Origin: Pseudomonas lactucae
Lineage (GTDB): Bacteria; Pseudomonadota; Gammaproteobacteria; Pseudomonadales; Pseudomonadaceae
Assembly: GCF_016937615.1 (NCBI RefSeq)
Contig: NZ_JAFHKI010000115.1
Coordinates: 19,934-83,933 of the forward strand
Length of the DNA stretch: 64,000 bases
Direction of reading: 5' to 3'
This document shows, piece by piece, positions 54,466-62,818 of this stretch (positions are counted from its first letter, which is position 1; each line of letters opens with the position of its first letter). Made by a program: the position numbers and the translations under genes. The notes under the pieces were generated by a model. That model did not search any database, was not told where the DNA came from, and worked only from the letters and a program-made list of their open reading frames with translations.

Positions 54466-56087
54466 CAGACTTTGAAACGCGACACGCCGCTGCGCAGGCC
54501 CACCGCGACCTGGCTCAGCTCATCAATCGCAAAGCTGGCCTGGCGCAGGGACTCCACGGTCTGGCTGCTGGCATCGCCCAGTTGCACAAGGGCATGGTTG
54601 ATCTGCTCGGCGCCGGTGGCCTGGGCCTGCATGCCTTCGTTAACCATCAATACCCGCGGCGCCAGTGCCTGCACCTGATGGATGATCTGCGACAGTTGCT
54701 CGCCAACCTGCTGCACTTCGAACATGCCGCGGCGCACTTCCTCGGAGAACTTGTCCATGCCCATCACGCCGGCGGACACCGCCGACTGGATCTCGCGGAC
54801 CATCTGTTCGATGTCGTAGGTGGCCACGGCGGTCTGGTCGGCCAGGCGGCGCACTTCGGTGGCAACCACGGAGAACCCGCGCCCATACTCACCGGCCTTC
54901 TCGGCCTCGATCGCGGCATTGAGCGACAACAGGTTGGTCTGGTCGGCGACCTTGACGATGGTGACCACCACCTGGTTGATGTTGCCGGCTTTCTCATTGA
55001 GGATCGCCAGCTTGGCATTGACCAGGTCGGCGGCGCCCATCACCGAGTGCATGGTTTCTTCCATGCGCGCCAGGCCCTGCTGGCCGGAACCGGCGGCCAC
55101 CGACGCCTGGTCGGCGGCGGTGGACACTTCGGTCATGGTGCGCACCAGGTCCCTGGACGTGGCGGCGATTTCACGCGATGTGGCACCGATTTCGGTGGTT
55201 GTCGCAGCGGTTTCCGTGGCCGTGGCCTGTTGCTGCTTGGACGTGGCGGCAATTTCGGTCACCGAGGTGGTGACCTGCACCGACGAACGCTGGGCCTGGG
55301 ACACCAGGGCTGTGAGTTCGGTCATCATGTCGTTGAAGCCGGTTTCCACCGCGCCGAATTCGTCCTTGCGCGCAAGGTTCAGGCGTTTGCTCAGGTCACC
55401 GGTGCGCATGGTGTCGAGGATCTCGACGATGCGCCGCATCGGCGCCATGATCGCGCGCATCAGCAGCAGGCCGCACAGACCGGCGGCCAGAATGGCCACG
55501 GCCAGGGACACGAACAGGCTGATCTTGGCCGAGGCCACGGCCTCGTCGATGGCGGCCGTGGCGTTATCGGAGACACCTTTGTTTTCGGTGATGATGTCAT
55601 TGAGCTTCATCCGGCCTTCGGTCCAGATCGGCGTCAACTCTTCTTCCAGCAATTGGCGCGCGGCCGGCAGGTCATTGGCCTCGATGCGCTCAATCACCTG
55701 CTTGAGCACTCTGTTGTAATTGAGGTGAGCGGCCTTGAAGTTATCGAACTCCATGCGATCGGCCTGGCTATGGACCGTACGTTCATAGTTGGCTATCTGC
55801 TGCTCAATGCGCGACTCGAAGGTGCTGTAGTCGGATCGGTCGCTGCCGGTGAAGGTTTTATCCTCGCGCAAGCCGATGATATCAATGGTTTGAAGATAGC
55901 TGTCGACCCAGGCGCTGCGGATCATCGAGCTGAGATAAACCCCAGGTACCGCGTCGTCACGCACCGCTTCCTGGCCGGATTCGATCTTTTGCAACCGCGA
56001 ATAGGAGACCACAACCATTAACAGCATGATGGCGATAATGACCGCAAAACTTGCCAGGATGCGTTGGCGCAAGGTCCAGTTCTTCAC
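54465..56087 (-). CDS. wspA: WspA, membrane methyl-accepting chemoreceptor
   Basis: 540-aa receptor that senses surface contact or envelope stress in the Wsp pathway. Transmembrane helices lie at about residues 5-28 (ILASFAVIIAIMLLMVVVSY) and 185-210 (ISLFVSLAVAILAAGLCGLLLM), enclosing a helical periplasmic domain. A HAMP domain and a long signalling coiled coil follow, with the hairpin tip VADQTNLLSLNAAIEAEKAGEYGRGFSVVA. GTG at 56087 has AGGA 6 nt upstream; the ATG seven codons earlier has none. First gene of the operon. Confidence 0.95.
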   Translation of the reverse strand: MKNWTLRQRILASFAVIIAIMLLMVVVSYSRLQKIESGQEAVRDDAVPGVYLSSMIRSAWVDSYLQTIDIIGLREDKTFTGSDRSDYSTFESRIEQQIANYERTVHSQADRMEFDNFKAAHLNYNRVLKQVIERIEANDLPAARQLLEEELTPIWTEGRMKLNDIITENKGVSDNATAAIDEAVASAKISLFVSLAVAILAAGLCGLLLMRAIMAPMRRIVEILDTMRTGDLSKRLNLARKDEFGAVETGFNDMMTELTALVSQAQRSSVQVTTSVTEIAATSKQQQATATETAATTTEIGATSREIAATSRDLVRTMTEVSTAADQASVAAGSGQQGLARMEETMHSVMGAADLVNAKLAILNEKAGNINQVVVTIVKVADQTNLLSLNAAIEAEKAGEYGRGFSVVATEVRRLADQTAVATYDIEQMVREIQSAVSAGVMGMDKFSEEVRRGMFEVQQVGEQLSQIIHQVQALAPRVLMVNEGMQAQATGAEQINHALVQLGDASSQTVESLRQASFAIDELSQVAVGLRSGVSRFKV

Positions 56088-56302
56088 AGTTATTCCTCGG
56101 AGGGCCATTCAAATGGGGAGGAGTATAGCCGAGCACAAGGTCGTATTAATCAAGGGTTTTGATGGAGGTGCTCACAGAATGGAAAAAACTCCGAAGGGTG
56201 ATTGCAGAACCACCCTACACCAACCCAGGAAATGTCCGACTACCCGGTTCTTGTAGCCTCGCCTAGCGTGCTGGTCCCAGTTAACAAAAGGACCTATCTG
56301 GC

Positions 56303-57763
56303 ATGCGACGCTATTTAATTACCCTAGGCGCCAAAACCACTGCTGGCGGTACAGTAGTCGACGGTTTGAGGGGCTTCGGCATTAATGGGGTAGAAATTGC
56401 CCTTGAAGGGCACGAGGTGCGTTGCCCGGCGTGTCAGACCGCAGGCGTCATTGTTTGTGTCGGCCCGCGGCTTAAAATGGATGCGCATGGGCGAAAAGTT
56501 GCGCTTTCGGACGATATTTGTCTGTGCAAATGCGACCCGGCCCCTCGTCTGCTTACCGACCAGTTCGATCGGTATCAGACTGTTACTGCCGAAGATACTT
56601 CGGTACTAAGTAGAGCCGCTCCTGTATCGCCCCCAACGCAAGCTTCATCGACCGCGCCTCGTACATCGCCCACTTCACTCTCAAGACCCGCGACTCCAAC
56701 ATCAAGCGAGATCCTCGAGTCTTCCTGCGAGCGCAATTGGCGCTTCTATCAGAAACAGGCAGAAGACATTGTCGCGCCGGGCGGCACGCTGATCGCCGAT
56801 CCCAGGTTGCGCAACCGAGTGATCAACTCTGCTTACGCTCAGCTCTGGCGGCTCGACAAGCGTTTTCAGTGGGCGGGGCTCGCGGCGTTTGCGTCCAAGC
56901 AGGTGGGGTGCGGCTTGCTGCATGCGGCTGACGCCATCGAGAAGATTCAGGTGGAATACGAGGCGGCGCAGCAGTTGAGAAGGAGTGCCCGCAAAGGGGT
57001 GTGGGGGTTGTTCAGCACCGAGGAGCGTGAACGGCGAGCGAAGCTGCGGGAGTACGAGCAGCGGCAGCGCGAATACGAACAGGCCGCCCGCGATAATCCA
57101 GTACCTAATGTTGATTGGCGGCAAGAGGGCGAACCGCTATCGAGCGTGCAGCAGCTTTATCAGCATGTCTACGAGATGATGGCGATGGGTAATACCACAC
57201 TGTTTTTGGATGTGTTTCCGTTGCATGCGTTTTATAGGGACCGGGGGTTGGGGCTGCTGGATCAATGCTTGCCGTTTCGCAGGAGAATTATCGGAGCTGA
57301 CCTTCCCCCTGTGCTGTGGCCGGTTGGGCACGAGAAACTTGAGTTCGGTACTAACTACGGTGAAATCCTGCAAGCTTTCGAGGCAATGGAAACAGGCAAT
57401 ATCGCCAAGAGCGTTGAGCACTTAGCTGACCACGAACAACGAAATATTCTTCAACCGACAATGTACGCTGATCCAAATCTAGTGGTATTGCTGCGTGGCA
57501 ACCACCTTTCCTACGTTACAGATATACCGTCCGGGGCCGCCCAAGCTCTTGAGCTGACGCTAGCAAATCAATGCATCCCTGTTGATGACGGCCGAACCAT
57601 TGAGTTCAGCAGCAACCCCATTGCCAACCTGGCCAATATCAATCAACGCATGTCGTTCGTACTGAAGGCCGCCGAACAGTTTGACAAGTTGCTACATAGC
57701 ACTCAGCGACATCAGATCGAACAGGCGTTGGAAGATATCGCTGAAGGTGAAGGCGTTCGATGA
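56303..57763 (+). CDS. PAAR-domain protein with C-terminal putative toxin region
   Basis: 486-aa protein likely carried on the tip of a type VI secretion spike. The N-terminal ~95 residues form a PAAR-like domain (RYLITLGAKTTAGGTVVDGL, HEVRCPACQTAGVIVCVGPR, LSDDICLCKCDPAPRLL). A Ser/Thr/Pro linker spans about 100-135. The C-terminal ~350 residues are helical (CERNWRFYQKQAEDIVAPGG, then FEAMETGNIAKSVEHLADHEQRNILQP). I think this resembles DUF2515-type regions, unverified. No other secretion genes are in the window. Lower GC than neighbours suggests import. Its stop overlaps the next gene by 4 bp. Confidence 0.82.
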   Translation: MRRYLITLGAKTTAGGTVVDGLRGFGINGVEIALEGHEVRCPACQTAGVIVCVGPRLKMDAHGRKVALSDDICLCKCDPAPRLLTDQFDRYQTVTAEDTSVLSRAAPVSPPTQASSTAPRTSPTSLSRPATPTSSEILESSCERNWRFYQKQAEDIVAPGGTLIADPRLRNRVINSAYAQLWRLDKRFQWAGLAAFASKQVGCGLLHAADAIEKIQVEYEAAQQLRRSARKGVWGLFSTEERERRAKLREYEQRQREYEQAARDNPVPNVDWRQEGEPLSSVQQLYQHVYEMMAMGNTTLFLDVFPLHAFYRDRGLGLLDQCLPFRRRIIGADLPPVLWPVGHEKLEFGTNYGEILQAFEAMETGNIAKSVEHLADHEQRNILQPTMYADPNLVVLLRGNHLSYVTDIPSGAAQALELTLANQCIPVDDGRTIEFSSNPIANLANINQRMSFVLKAAEQFDKLLHSTQRHQIEQALEDIAEGEGVR

Positions 57764-58374
57764 GCCGGAACTTGCAGATAGGTTGGCGACGTTGCGGACT
57801 GGGATTGGTGCTTGCTGTACTTCTCTCATGGGTAGCAATACACCACGTTGCTGATGAACCGGAAATCGCACTGATGCTTGGCGAGCCCTGGGAAGACATG
57901 CGGCAACGCTCCAGCGCGAGCATTGAGCCAACCATTCCCGGACGCCACTGGTTCAGGATCCCAAAAACCGATGCTCGCCTTCGTTTCATTGATCCGAAAT
58001 ATGGATTCATAACCCCACTGGCCCGTTTCTTCACGATAGGCTTCGATGGTCAGCTAGTACGCAACGTTCGCATGTCCCCTCAAATCGAGCCGCTACTGCT
58101 CGACGACACGGTAAAGGTCATGTTGGATTTACAGGAGCAATGGCGTAAGGGTGGCTGGATACCCATCCGAGTCAAATACGATCCACCATTCGTTGACACA
58201 CCCGAATGGCGTGCCAGATTGAGGGACGTGTACCAGGGCGGAACGTCATACTGGCAGGCTGGTGACAAATACCAATTAATGATGGTGGTTAATCGATTCA
58301 AGGATGACCGTTATCCCAATGAAGAGCGTTATCTCATCAAGCTGAGCTTAGGCAAACCCTGGGTACACCCATGA
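57760..58374 (+). CDS. Membrane-anchored protein, putative immunity to the PAAR-linked toxin
   Basis: 204-aa protein with one N-terminal hydrophobic segment (LGLVLAVLLSWVAIHHV) and a soluble domain facing the periplasm by inference. It has EIALMLGEPWEDMRQRSSAS, ARLRFIDPKYGFITPLARFF and WRARLRDVYQGGTSYWQAGDKY. ATGA coupling to the PAAR gene and its later duplication fit an immunity role. No known family is recognised; an accessory or lipoprotein-like function is possible. Confidence 0.72.
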   Translation: MSRNLQIGWRRCGLGLVLAVLLSWVAIHHVADEPEIALMLGEPWEDMRQRSSASIEPTIPGRHWFRIPKTDARLRFIDPKYGFITPLARFFTIGFDGQLVRNVRMSPQIEPLLLDDTVKVMLDLQEQWRKGGWIPIRVKYDPPFVDTPEWRARLRDVYQGGTSYWQAGDKYQLMMVVNRFKDDRYPNEERYLIKLSLGKPWVHP

Positions 58375-58532
58375 ACAGTAAACACCCTTTCGCCAATCTT
58401 GCCGATATTGGTCAACGCATGGCGTTCGTACTAAAGACTGCTGCACAGTTTGACGATTTGTTACATAGCACAGAGCGACACCGGATCGAACAGGCTATTG
58501 AAGAGATCGCCGAAGGCCGGGGTATTCGATGA
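58371..58532 (+). pseudogene. Duplicated C-terminal fragment of the PAAR-protein gene
   Basis: 53-codon frame (MNSKHPFANLADIGQRMAFV...), matching the last ~50 residues of the PAAR protein (NPIANLANINQRMSFVLKAA...) with about one difference per four residues. It starts with an ATGA overlap with the first immunity-like gene and ends with an overlap with the second copy, so the toxin-tail/immunity unit is duplicated as one module. Confidence 0.85.
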
Positions 58533-59144
58533 ACAGACTATCAACAGTGAATTGGCGAAATACCGCACTTGCACTGTTCGCGGCAGCAATCGTGGTAGGG
58601 ATGATACGGTTCTTCACCAGTACGCCAGAGATCGCATTGATGCTTGGCGAGCCTTGGGAAGACATGCGTCAGCGCTCCAGCGCATCCATCGACCCCGCCA
58701 TTTCTGGGCATTTTTTGGGGAAGACTTCCGAAGTCTGATGCCCGCCTTCGTTTCATGGATTCTGAATATGGATTCGTAACCCCCAAAGCTCGTTTCTTCA
58801 CAGCGAGCTTCGAGAGTGATGAGACGGTCAGTAGTGTCCGTATATCCCCTCAAGTTGAACCACTTCTTCTCGATGACACCCTCAAAGTTGTACTGGATTT
58901 GCAGGACCAATGGCGCAACGCTGGTTGGCAGCCGATTCGCGTCGCCTCCAACCCTCCATTCGCCGACACCCCTGAATGGCGCGCCCGCTTGCGCAACGTG
59001 AACCAGAGCGGTACGTCTTTTTGGCAGGCCGGAAAAAAATATCAAGTGATGCTGGGGGTTAATCGTTTCAAGAACGTTCGACATCCTACTGAAGAACGCT
59101 ATCTCATCAAGTTGCAACTGGCCGCACCTTGGATACCGCAATGA
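58529..59144 (+). CDS. Second copy of the putative immunity protein, frameshifted as read
   Basis: Paralogue of the gene at 57760: EIALMLGEPWEDMRQRSSASI is identical in both and the rest is similar (ARLRFMDSEYGFVTPKARFF, WRARLRNVNQSGTSFWQAGKKY). The first frame ends at 58738 and the rest is in the +1 frame up to 59144. The break coincides with a run of six T and four G at 58711-58720: one T fewer would restore HFWGRLPKSDARL. It may be a decaying copy, a phase-variable tract or a read error. Confidence 0.78.
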
Positions 59145-59299
59145 CCAAATACCTACATTGGCGACTCGAAGGGCTGAAAATGTCGTTGCTGTACTTCTTG
59201 GATCGTTCCCAATGCAAATATGGAAGGATGTTTGCTCCCGATGGCGGTGGGTCAGTTAAAAATATGTCACTGACACGCCCTCATCGGGAGCAAGTCTAA
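59141..59299 (+). CDS. Short frame at the end of the toxin island, probable gene remnant
   Basis: 52-codon frame (MTKYLHWRLEGLKMSLLYFLD...) starting in an ATGA overlap with the preceding stop. Its second half is REP-repeat sequence, so it looks like the 5' stub of a lost gene cut off by the repeat. No function can be assigned. Confidence 0.35.
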   Translation: MTKYLHWRLEGLKMSLLYFLDRSQCKYGRMFAPDGGGSVKNMSLTRPHREQV

Positions 59300-59325
59300 T
59301 CGTCGCACCGCCCCTCCCACATTGG
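59219..59325. repeat. REP doublet (REPIN-like) of P. fluorescens type
   Basis: Inverted pair of REP units: tttgctcccgatggcggtgg on one side and acgccctcatcgggagcaag on the other, separated by about 25 bp, with gcccctcccacattggag to the right. Such doublets are mobilised by RAYT transposases encoded elsewhere. It marks the right edge of the toxin island. Confidence 0.85.
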
Positions 59326-59348
59326 AGATTTGAATACAGCCGCACCTA

Positions 59349-60056
59349 CTATTGGTTAAGCCGTACCTGCTTTTCCAACTCCAGCTTCAAGCCGGGCTCG
59401 AGCTTCAGTTGATGGGCCAATTCGTCCAGGTAGGCCTTTTCCATGAAGTTCTCTTCGTCCACCAACATCACGCTGGCGATATACATCTCGGCGGCCATTT
59501 CCGGGGTGCCGGCCGCCCGCGCCACGTCGGCCGGATCCAGGGGTTTGTTCAGTTCGGCGTGCAGCCAGCTCTGCAGTTCGTTGTCGTTGTCCAGCTTGGT
59601 GAACTCGCCTTCGATCAGCTCGCGCTCACGCTCATCCACGTGGCCGTCGGCCTTGGCCGCTGCGACCAGCGCCTTGAGGATGCCCTGGCTGTGTTGCTCG
59701 ACCTGGGCCGGCGGCAGGCGGTCGATGGTTTGCGGCTCGCCCTGGGGCGCATTGGCCTGGTTGGCCTGCCAGTTGCCGTAGGCTTTGTAGGCGATGACGC
59801 CCAACGCGGCCAACCCGCCGTAGGTCAGGGCCTTGCCGCCGAATTTGCGCGCCTTTTTGTTGCCCAGCAGCAAGCCCATGGCACCGGCCGCCAGTGCGCC
59901 GCCGCCTGCACCGCCGAGCAGGCTGCCCAATCCGCCACCGCCCAGCAGGCCGCCCAGGGCACCTTTATCATCCTGTTTGCGCTGGCCGCCGGCCTTGTTT
60001 TGCAACATGTCCTGGCCAGACTTGAGCAACTGATCGAGCAATCCACGGGTGTTCAT
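59349..60056 (-). CDS. TerB/DUF533 (YebE-like) inner-membrane protein
   Basis: 235-aa protein. The N-terminus (MNTRGLLDQLLKSGQDMLQNK) is followed by a Gly-rich low-complexity stretch (GGLLGGGGLGSLLGGAGGG), one hydrophobic segment (ALTYGGLAALGVIAYKAYGNW) and a C-terminal TerB-like helical domain: ILKALVAAAKADGHVDERERELIEGEFTKL, then AEMYIASVMLVDEENFMEKAYLDELA. The acidic motifs suggest metal binding, but the family's function is not known. ATG at 60056 was chosen by family start; a longer open frame upstream is not supported. Confidence 0.9.
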   Translation of the reverse strand: MNTRGLLDQLLKSGQDMLQNKAGGQRKQDDKGALGGLLGGGGLGSLLGGAGGGALAAGAMGLLLGNKKARKFGGKALTYGGLAALGVIAYKAYGNWQANQANAPQGEPQTIDRLPPAQVEQHSQGILKALVAAAKADGHVDERERELIEGEFTKLDNDNELQSWLHAELNKPLDPADVARAAGTPEMAAEMYIASVMLVDEENFMEKAYLDELAHQLKLEPGLKLELEKQVRLNQ

Positions 60057-60245
60057 AAAAGCCTCCAGACACTTGGGTTCATAGGACCAATAGGCCCCCA
60101 GCGTAAAACTAAGTGCCAAAAAGCCCCGATCTAGAGTGCTTCCAGATGTAACGCAACGCTTGCAGCGTGAAGCTTGCAACTGCCCTTCGCTTAAATCGAT
60201 ATACACTCGAGCACATCGATAAAAACACCCCACTGGTAATTCCGC

Positions 60246-61157
60246 ATGATGACCTTGCGTCAAATCCGGCACTTTATCGCCGTGGCCGAGACCGGCTCGA
60301 TCTCCGCCGCCGCGCAAACGGCGTTCATTTCCCAGTCGACCCTGACGCTGGCGATCCAGCAACTGGAGCAGGAAATCGGCGTCAACCTGTTCAACCGCCA
60401 CGCCAAGGGCATGACCCTGACCCATCAGGGCCACCAGTTCCTGCGCCAGGCGCACCTGATCCTCGCCACTGTCGACAACGCCAAGCGCAGCCTGCAACAG
60501 AGCACCGACCAAGTGGCCGGGCAGTTGATCATCGGCGTTACCAGCCTGGTGGCCGGCTATTACCTGGCGGATCTGCTCACCCGTTTCCAGCGCGCCTACC
60601 CCAATGTGGAAATCCGCGTAATGGAAGACGAACGTCCGTATATCGAGCATTTGCTGGTCAGCGGCGAGATCGACGTGGGTGTGCTGATTCTCTCCAATCT
60701 GGAAGACCGCCACGCCCTGCAGACCGAAGTCCTCACCCACTCGCCCCACCGCCTGTGGCTGCCGGCGCAACATCCATTGCTGGACCACGACAGCATCAAC
60801 CTCGCCGATGTGGCGCGTGAGCCCTTGATTCAGCTGAACGTCGACGAAATGGGCCACAACGCCCAGCGCCTGTGGACCAGCGCCGGGCTGCAACCACGCA
60901 TCACGTTGCGTACGGCATCGACGGAAGCCGTACGCAGCCTGGTCGCCGCAGGCCTGGGCGTGTCGATCCAGCCGGACATGACCTACCGGCCCTGGTCACT
61001 GGAAGGCGACATCATCGAGGCACGCACGATTGCCGACCTCAGCCAGACCCTCGATGTAGGCCTGGCCTGGCGCCGGGGCACTGCGCGGCCCGCCCTGGTG
61101 GACCCGTTCCTGACCGTGGCCCGCGAACAGCCGCACCCACGCAAGCCATCTATTTAA
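60246..61157 (+). CDS. LysR-family transcriptional regulator
   Basis: 303-aa regulator. The N-terminal HTH is typical: TLRQIRHFIAVAETGSISAAAQTAFISQSTLTLAIQQLEQEIGVNLF at about 3-50. The periplasmic-binding-like effector domain follows (GQLIIGVTSLVAGYYLADLLTRFQ). It is cotranscribed or codirectional with the aldehyde dehydrogenase and solute-binding-protein genes and probably controls them. ATG at 60246. Upstream lies ATCGAT...ATCGAT (about 60197-60222), a possible LysR-type site. Confidence 0.9.
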   Translation: MMTLRQIRHFIAVAETGSISAAAQTAFISQSTLTLAIQQLEQEIGVNLFNRHAKGMTLTHQGHQFLRQAHLILATVDNAKRSLQQSTDQVAGQLIIGVTSLVAGYYLADLLTRFQRAYPNVEIRVMEDERPYIEHLLVSGEIDVGVLILSNLEDRHALQTEVLTHSPHRLWLPAQHPLLDHDSINLADVAREPLIQLNVDEMGHNAQRLWTSAGLQPRITLRTASTEAVRSLVAAGLGVSIQPDMTYRPWSLEGDIIEARTIADLSQTLDVGLAWRRGTARPALVDPFLTVAREQPHPRKPSI

Positions 61158-61260
61158 TCGAATGCTGCATTCAGTATTTAGTATTTGTTGACCTCGCGCC
61201 CGACCTCTAGTCTCTGGTCATCCCCTAAGAGAAGGTCAGGCGCTTTGTAAGAGAACGCCC

Positions 61261-62748
61261 ATGACCGCACAAGAAAAGAGATCGCGAAAAATGTCCGGCG
61301 CGCCCACCCCGCTGCTCACTGCGTTGCTGATCGACGGCGAACTGGTCCAGGGTCAGGGGTTTGTCGAGCCGATCCTCAACCCCGCCACGGGCGAGGTACT
61401 CACCCAGATCGCCGAAGCCAGCAGCGAGCAGGTCGAAGCCGCGATCCTCGCCGCCCACCGTGCGTTTGCCGGTTGGTCGCGAACCACACCGCAACAACGT
61501 TCAATCCTGTTGCTGGGCATCGCCGATGCTATCGAAAAACAGGCCGACTACCTGGCCCGCCTGGAATCGCTGAACTGCGGCAAGCCGTTGCACCTGGCGC
61601 GCCAGGATGACTTGAGCGCCACCGTCGATGTGTTCCGCTTCTTCGCCGGTGCCGTGCGCTGCCAGACCGGCCAGCTCAGCGGCGAATACCTGCCGGGCTA
61701 CACCAGCATGGTGCGTCGCGACCCGATTGGCGTGGTGGCATCCATCGCCCCGTGGAATTACCCGCTGATGATGGCCGCCTGGAAGATCGCCCCGGCGCTG
61801 GCGGCCGGCAATACGTTGGTGTTTAAACCATCGGAACACACACCGCTGTCGATTCTCGCCTTGGCGCCCGTGCTGAAGGATTTGTTACCGCGTGGAGTAA
61901 TCAACATCCTGTGCGGCGGTGGCGACGGGGTCGGCAGCCATCTGGTCAGCCACCCGAAAGTGCGCATGGTCTCGCTGACCGGCGATATCGTCACCGGGCA
62001 GAAAATCCTCCAGGCCGCCGCCAAGACCCTGAAACGCACGCACCTGGAACTGGGCGGCAAGGCGCCAGTGATCGTGTGCAACGACGCCGACCTGCAGGCG
62101 GTGGTCGAGGGCGTGCGTGCATACGGTTACTACAACGCCGGCCAGGATTGCACCGCCGCGTGCCGTATCTACGCCCAGGCCGGCATCCACGACACATTGG
62201 TCGCCGAGCTGGGCGCGGCGGTCGGCAGCCTGCGTTTTGCCGGCAAGCGTGATGCCGATAACGAACTCGGCCCGCTGATCAGCACGCGCCAGCGCGACCG
62301 CGTGGCCAGCTTTGTCGAACGCGCCCTCGGCCAGCCGCATATCGAACGAATCACCGGAGCCGCCGTGCATTCCGGCGCCGGTTTCTATTACCAGCCGACG
62401 CTGCTGGCCGGCTGTAAACAGAACGATGAAATCGTGCAGCGCGAGGTGTTCGGCCCGGTGGTGACGGTGACGCGCTTCGATGAGTTGGAACAGGCGGTGG
62501 ACTGGGCCAACGACTCCGAATACGGCCTGGCCTCGTCGGTGTGGACGCAGAACCTGGACAAGGCCATGCAGGTGGCGGCGCGCCTGCAATACGGCTGCAC
62601 CTGGATCAACAGTCATTTCATGCTGGTCAGCGAGATGCCCCACGGCGGCTTGAAGCGCTCGGGGTATGGGAAAGATCTTTCGAGCGATTCGCTACAGGAC
62701 TACAGCGTGGTACGCCACATCATGGCCCGCCACGGCCAGCATCTTTAA
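61261..62748 (+). CDS. NAD-dependent aldehyde dehydrogenase, gamma-aminobutyraldehyde type
   Basis: 495-aa aldehyde dehydrogenase, closest in character to PatD/YdcW enzymes that oxidise 4-aminobutanal to GABA in putrescine breakdown. Visible are SIAPWNYPLMMAAWKIAPAL, the cofactor loop SLTGDIVTGQKI, catalytic Glu in HLELGGKAPVIV, catalytic Cys in NAGQDCTAACRIY and EVFGPVVTVTRF. ATG 61291 (MSGAPTPLLT) is an alternative to 61261. The neighbouring binding-protein gene supports polyamine catabolism. Confidence 0.88.
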   Translation: MTAQEKRSRKMSGAPTPLLTALLIDGELVQGQGFVEPILNPATGEVLTQIAEASSEQVEAAILAAHRAFAGWSRTTPQQRSILLLGIADAIEKQADYLARLESLNCGKPLHLARQDDLSATVDVFRFFAGAVRCQTGQLSGEYLPGYTSMVRRDPIGVVASIAPWNYPLMMAAWKIAPALAAGNTLVFKPSEHTPLSILALAPVLKDLLPRGVINILCGGGDGVGSHLVSHPKVRMVSLTGDIVTGQKILQAAAKTLKRTHLELGGKAPVIVCNDADLQAVVEGVRAYGYYNAGQDCTAACRIYAQAGIHDTLVAELGAAVGSLRFAGKRDADNELGPLISTRQRDRVASFVERALGQPHIERITGAAVHSGAGFYYQPTLLAGCKQNDEIVQREVFGPVVTVTRFDELEQAVDWANDSEYGLASSVWTQNLDKAMQVAARLQYGCTWINSHFMLVSEMPHGGLKRSGYGKDLSSDSLQDYSVVRHIMARHGQHL

Positions 62749-62818
62749 AACAACAACTAAGCTCATGCGTCACGGCTTCACCCACTGCCCCGACCATAAT
62801 TAAAGAAGAGGGAACCCC

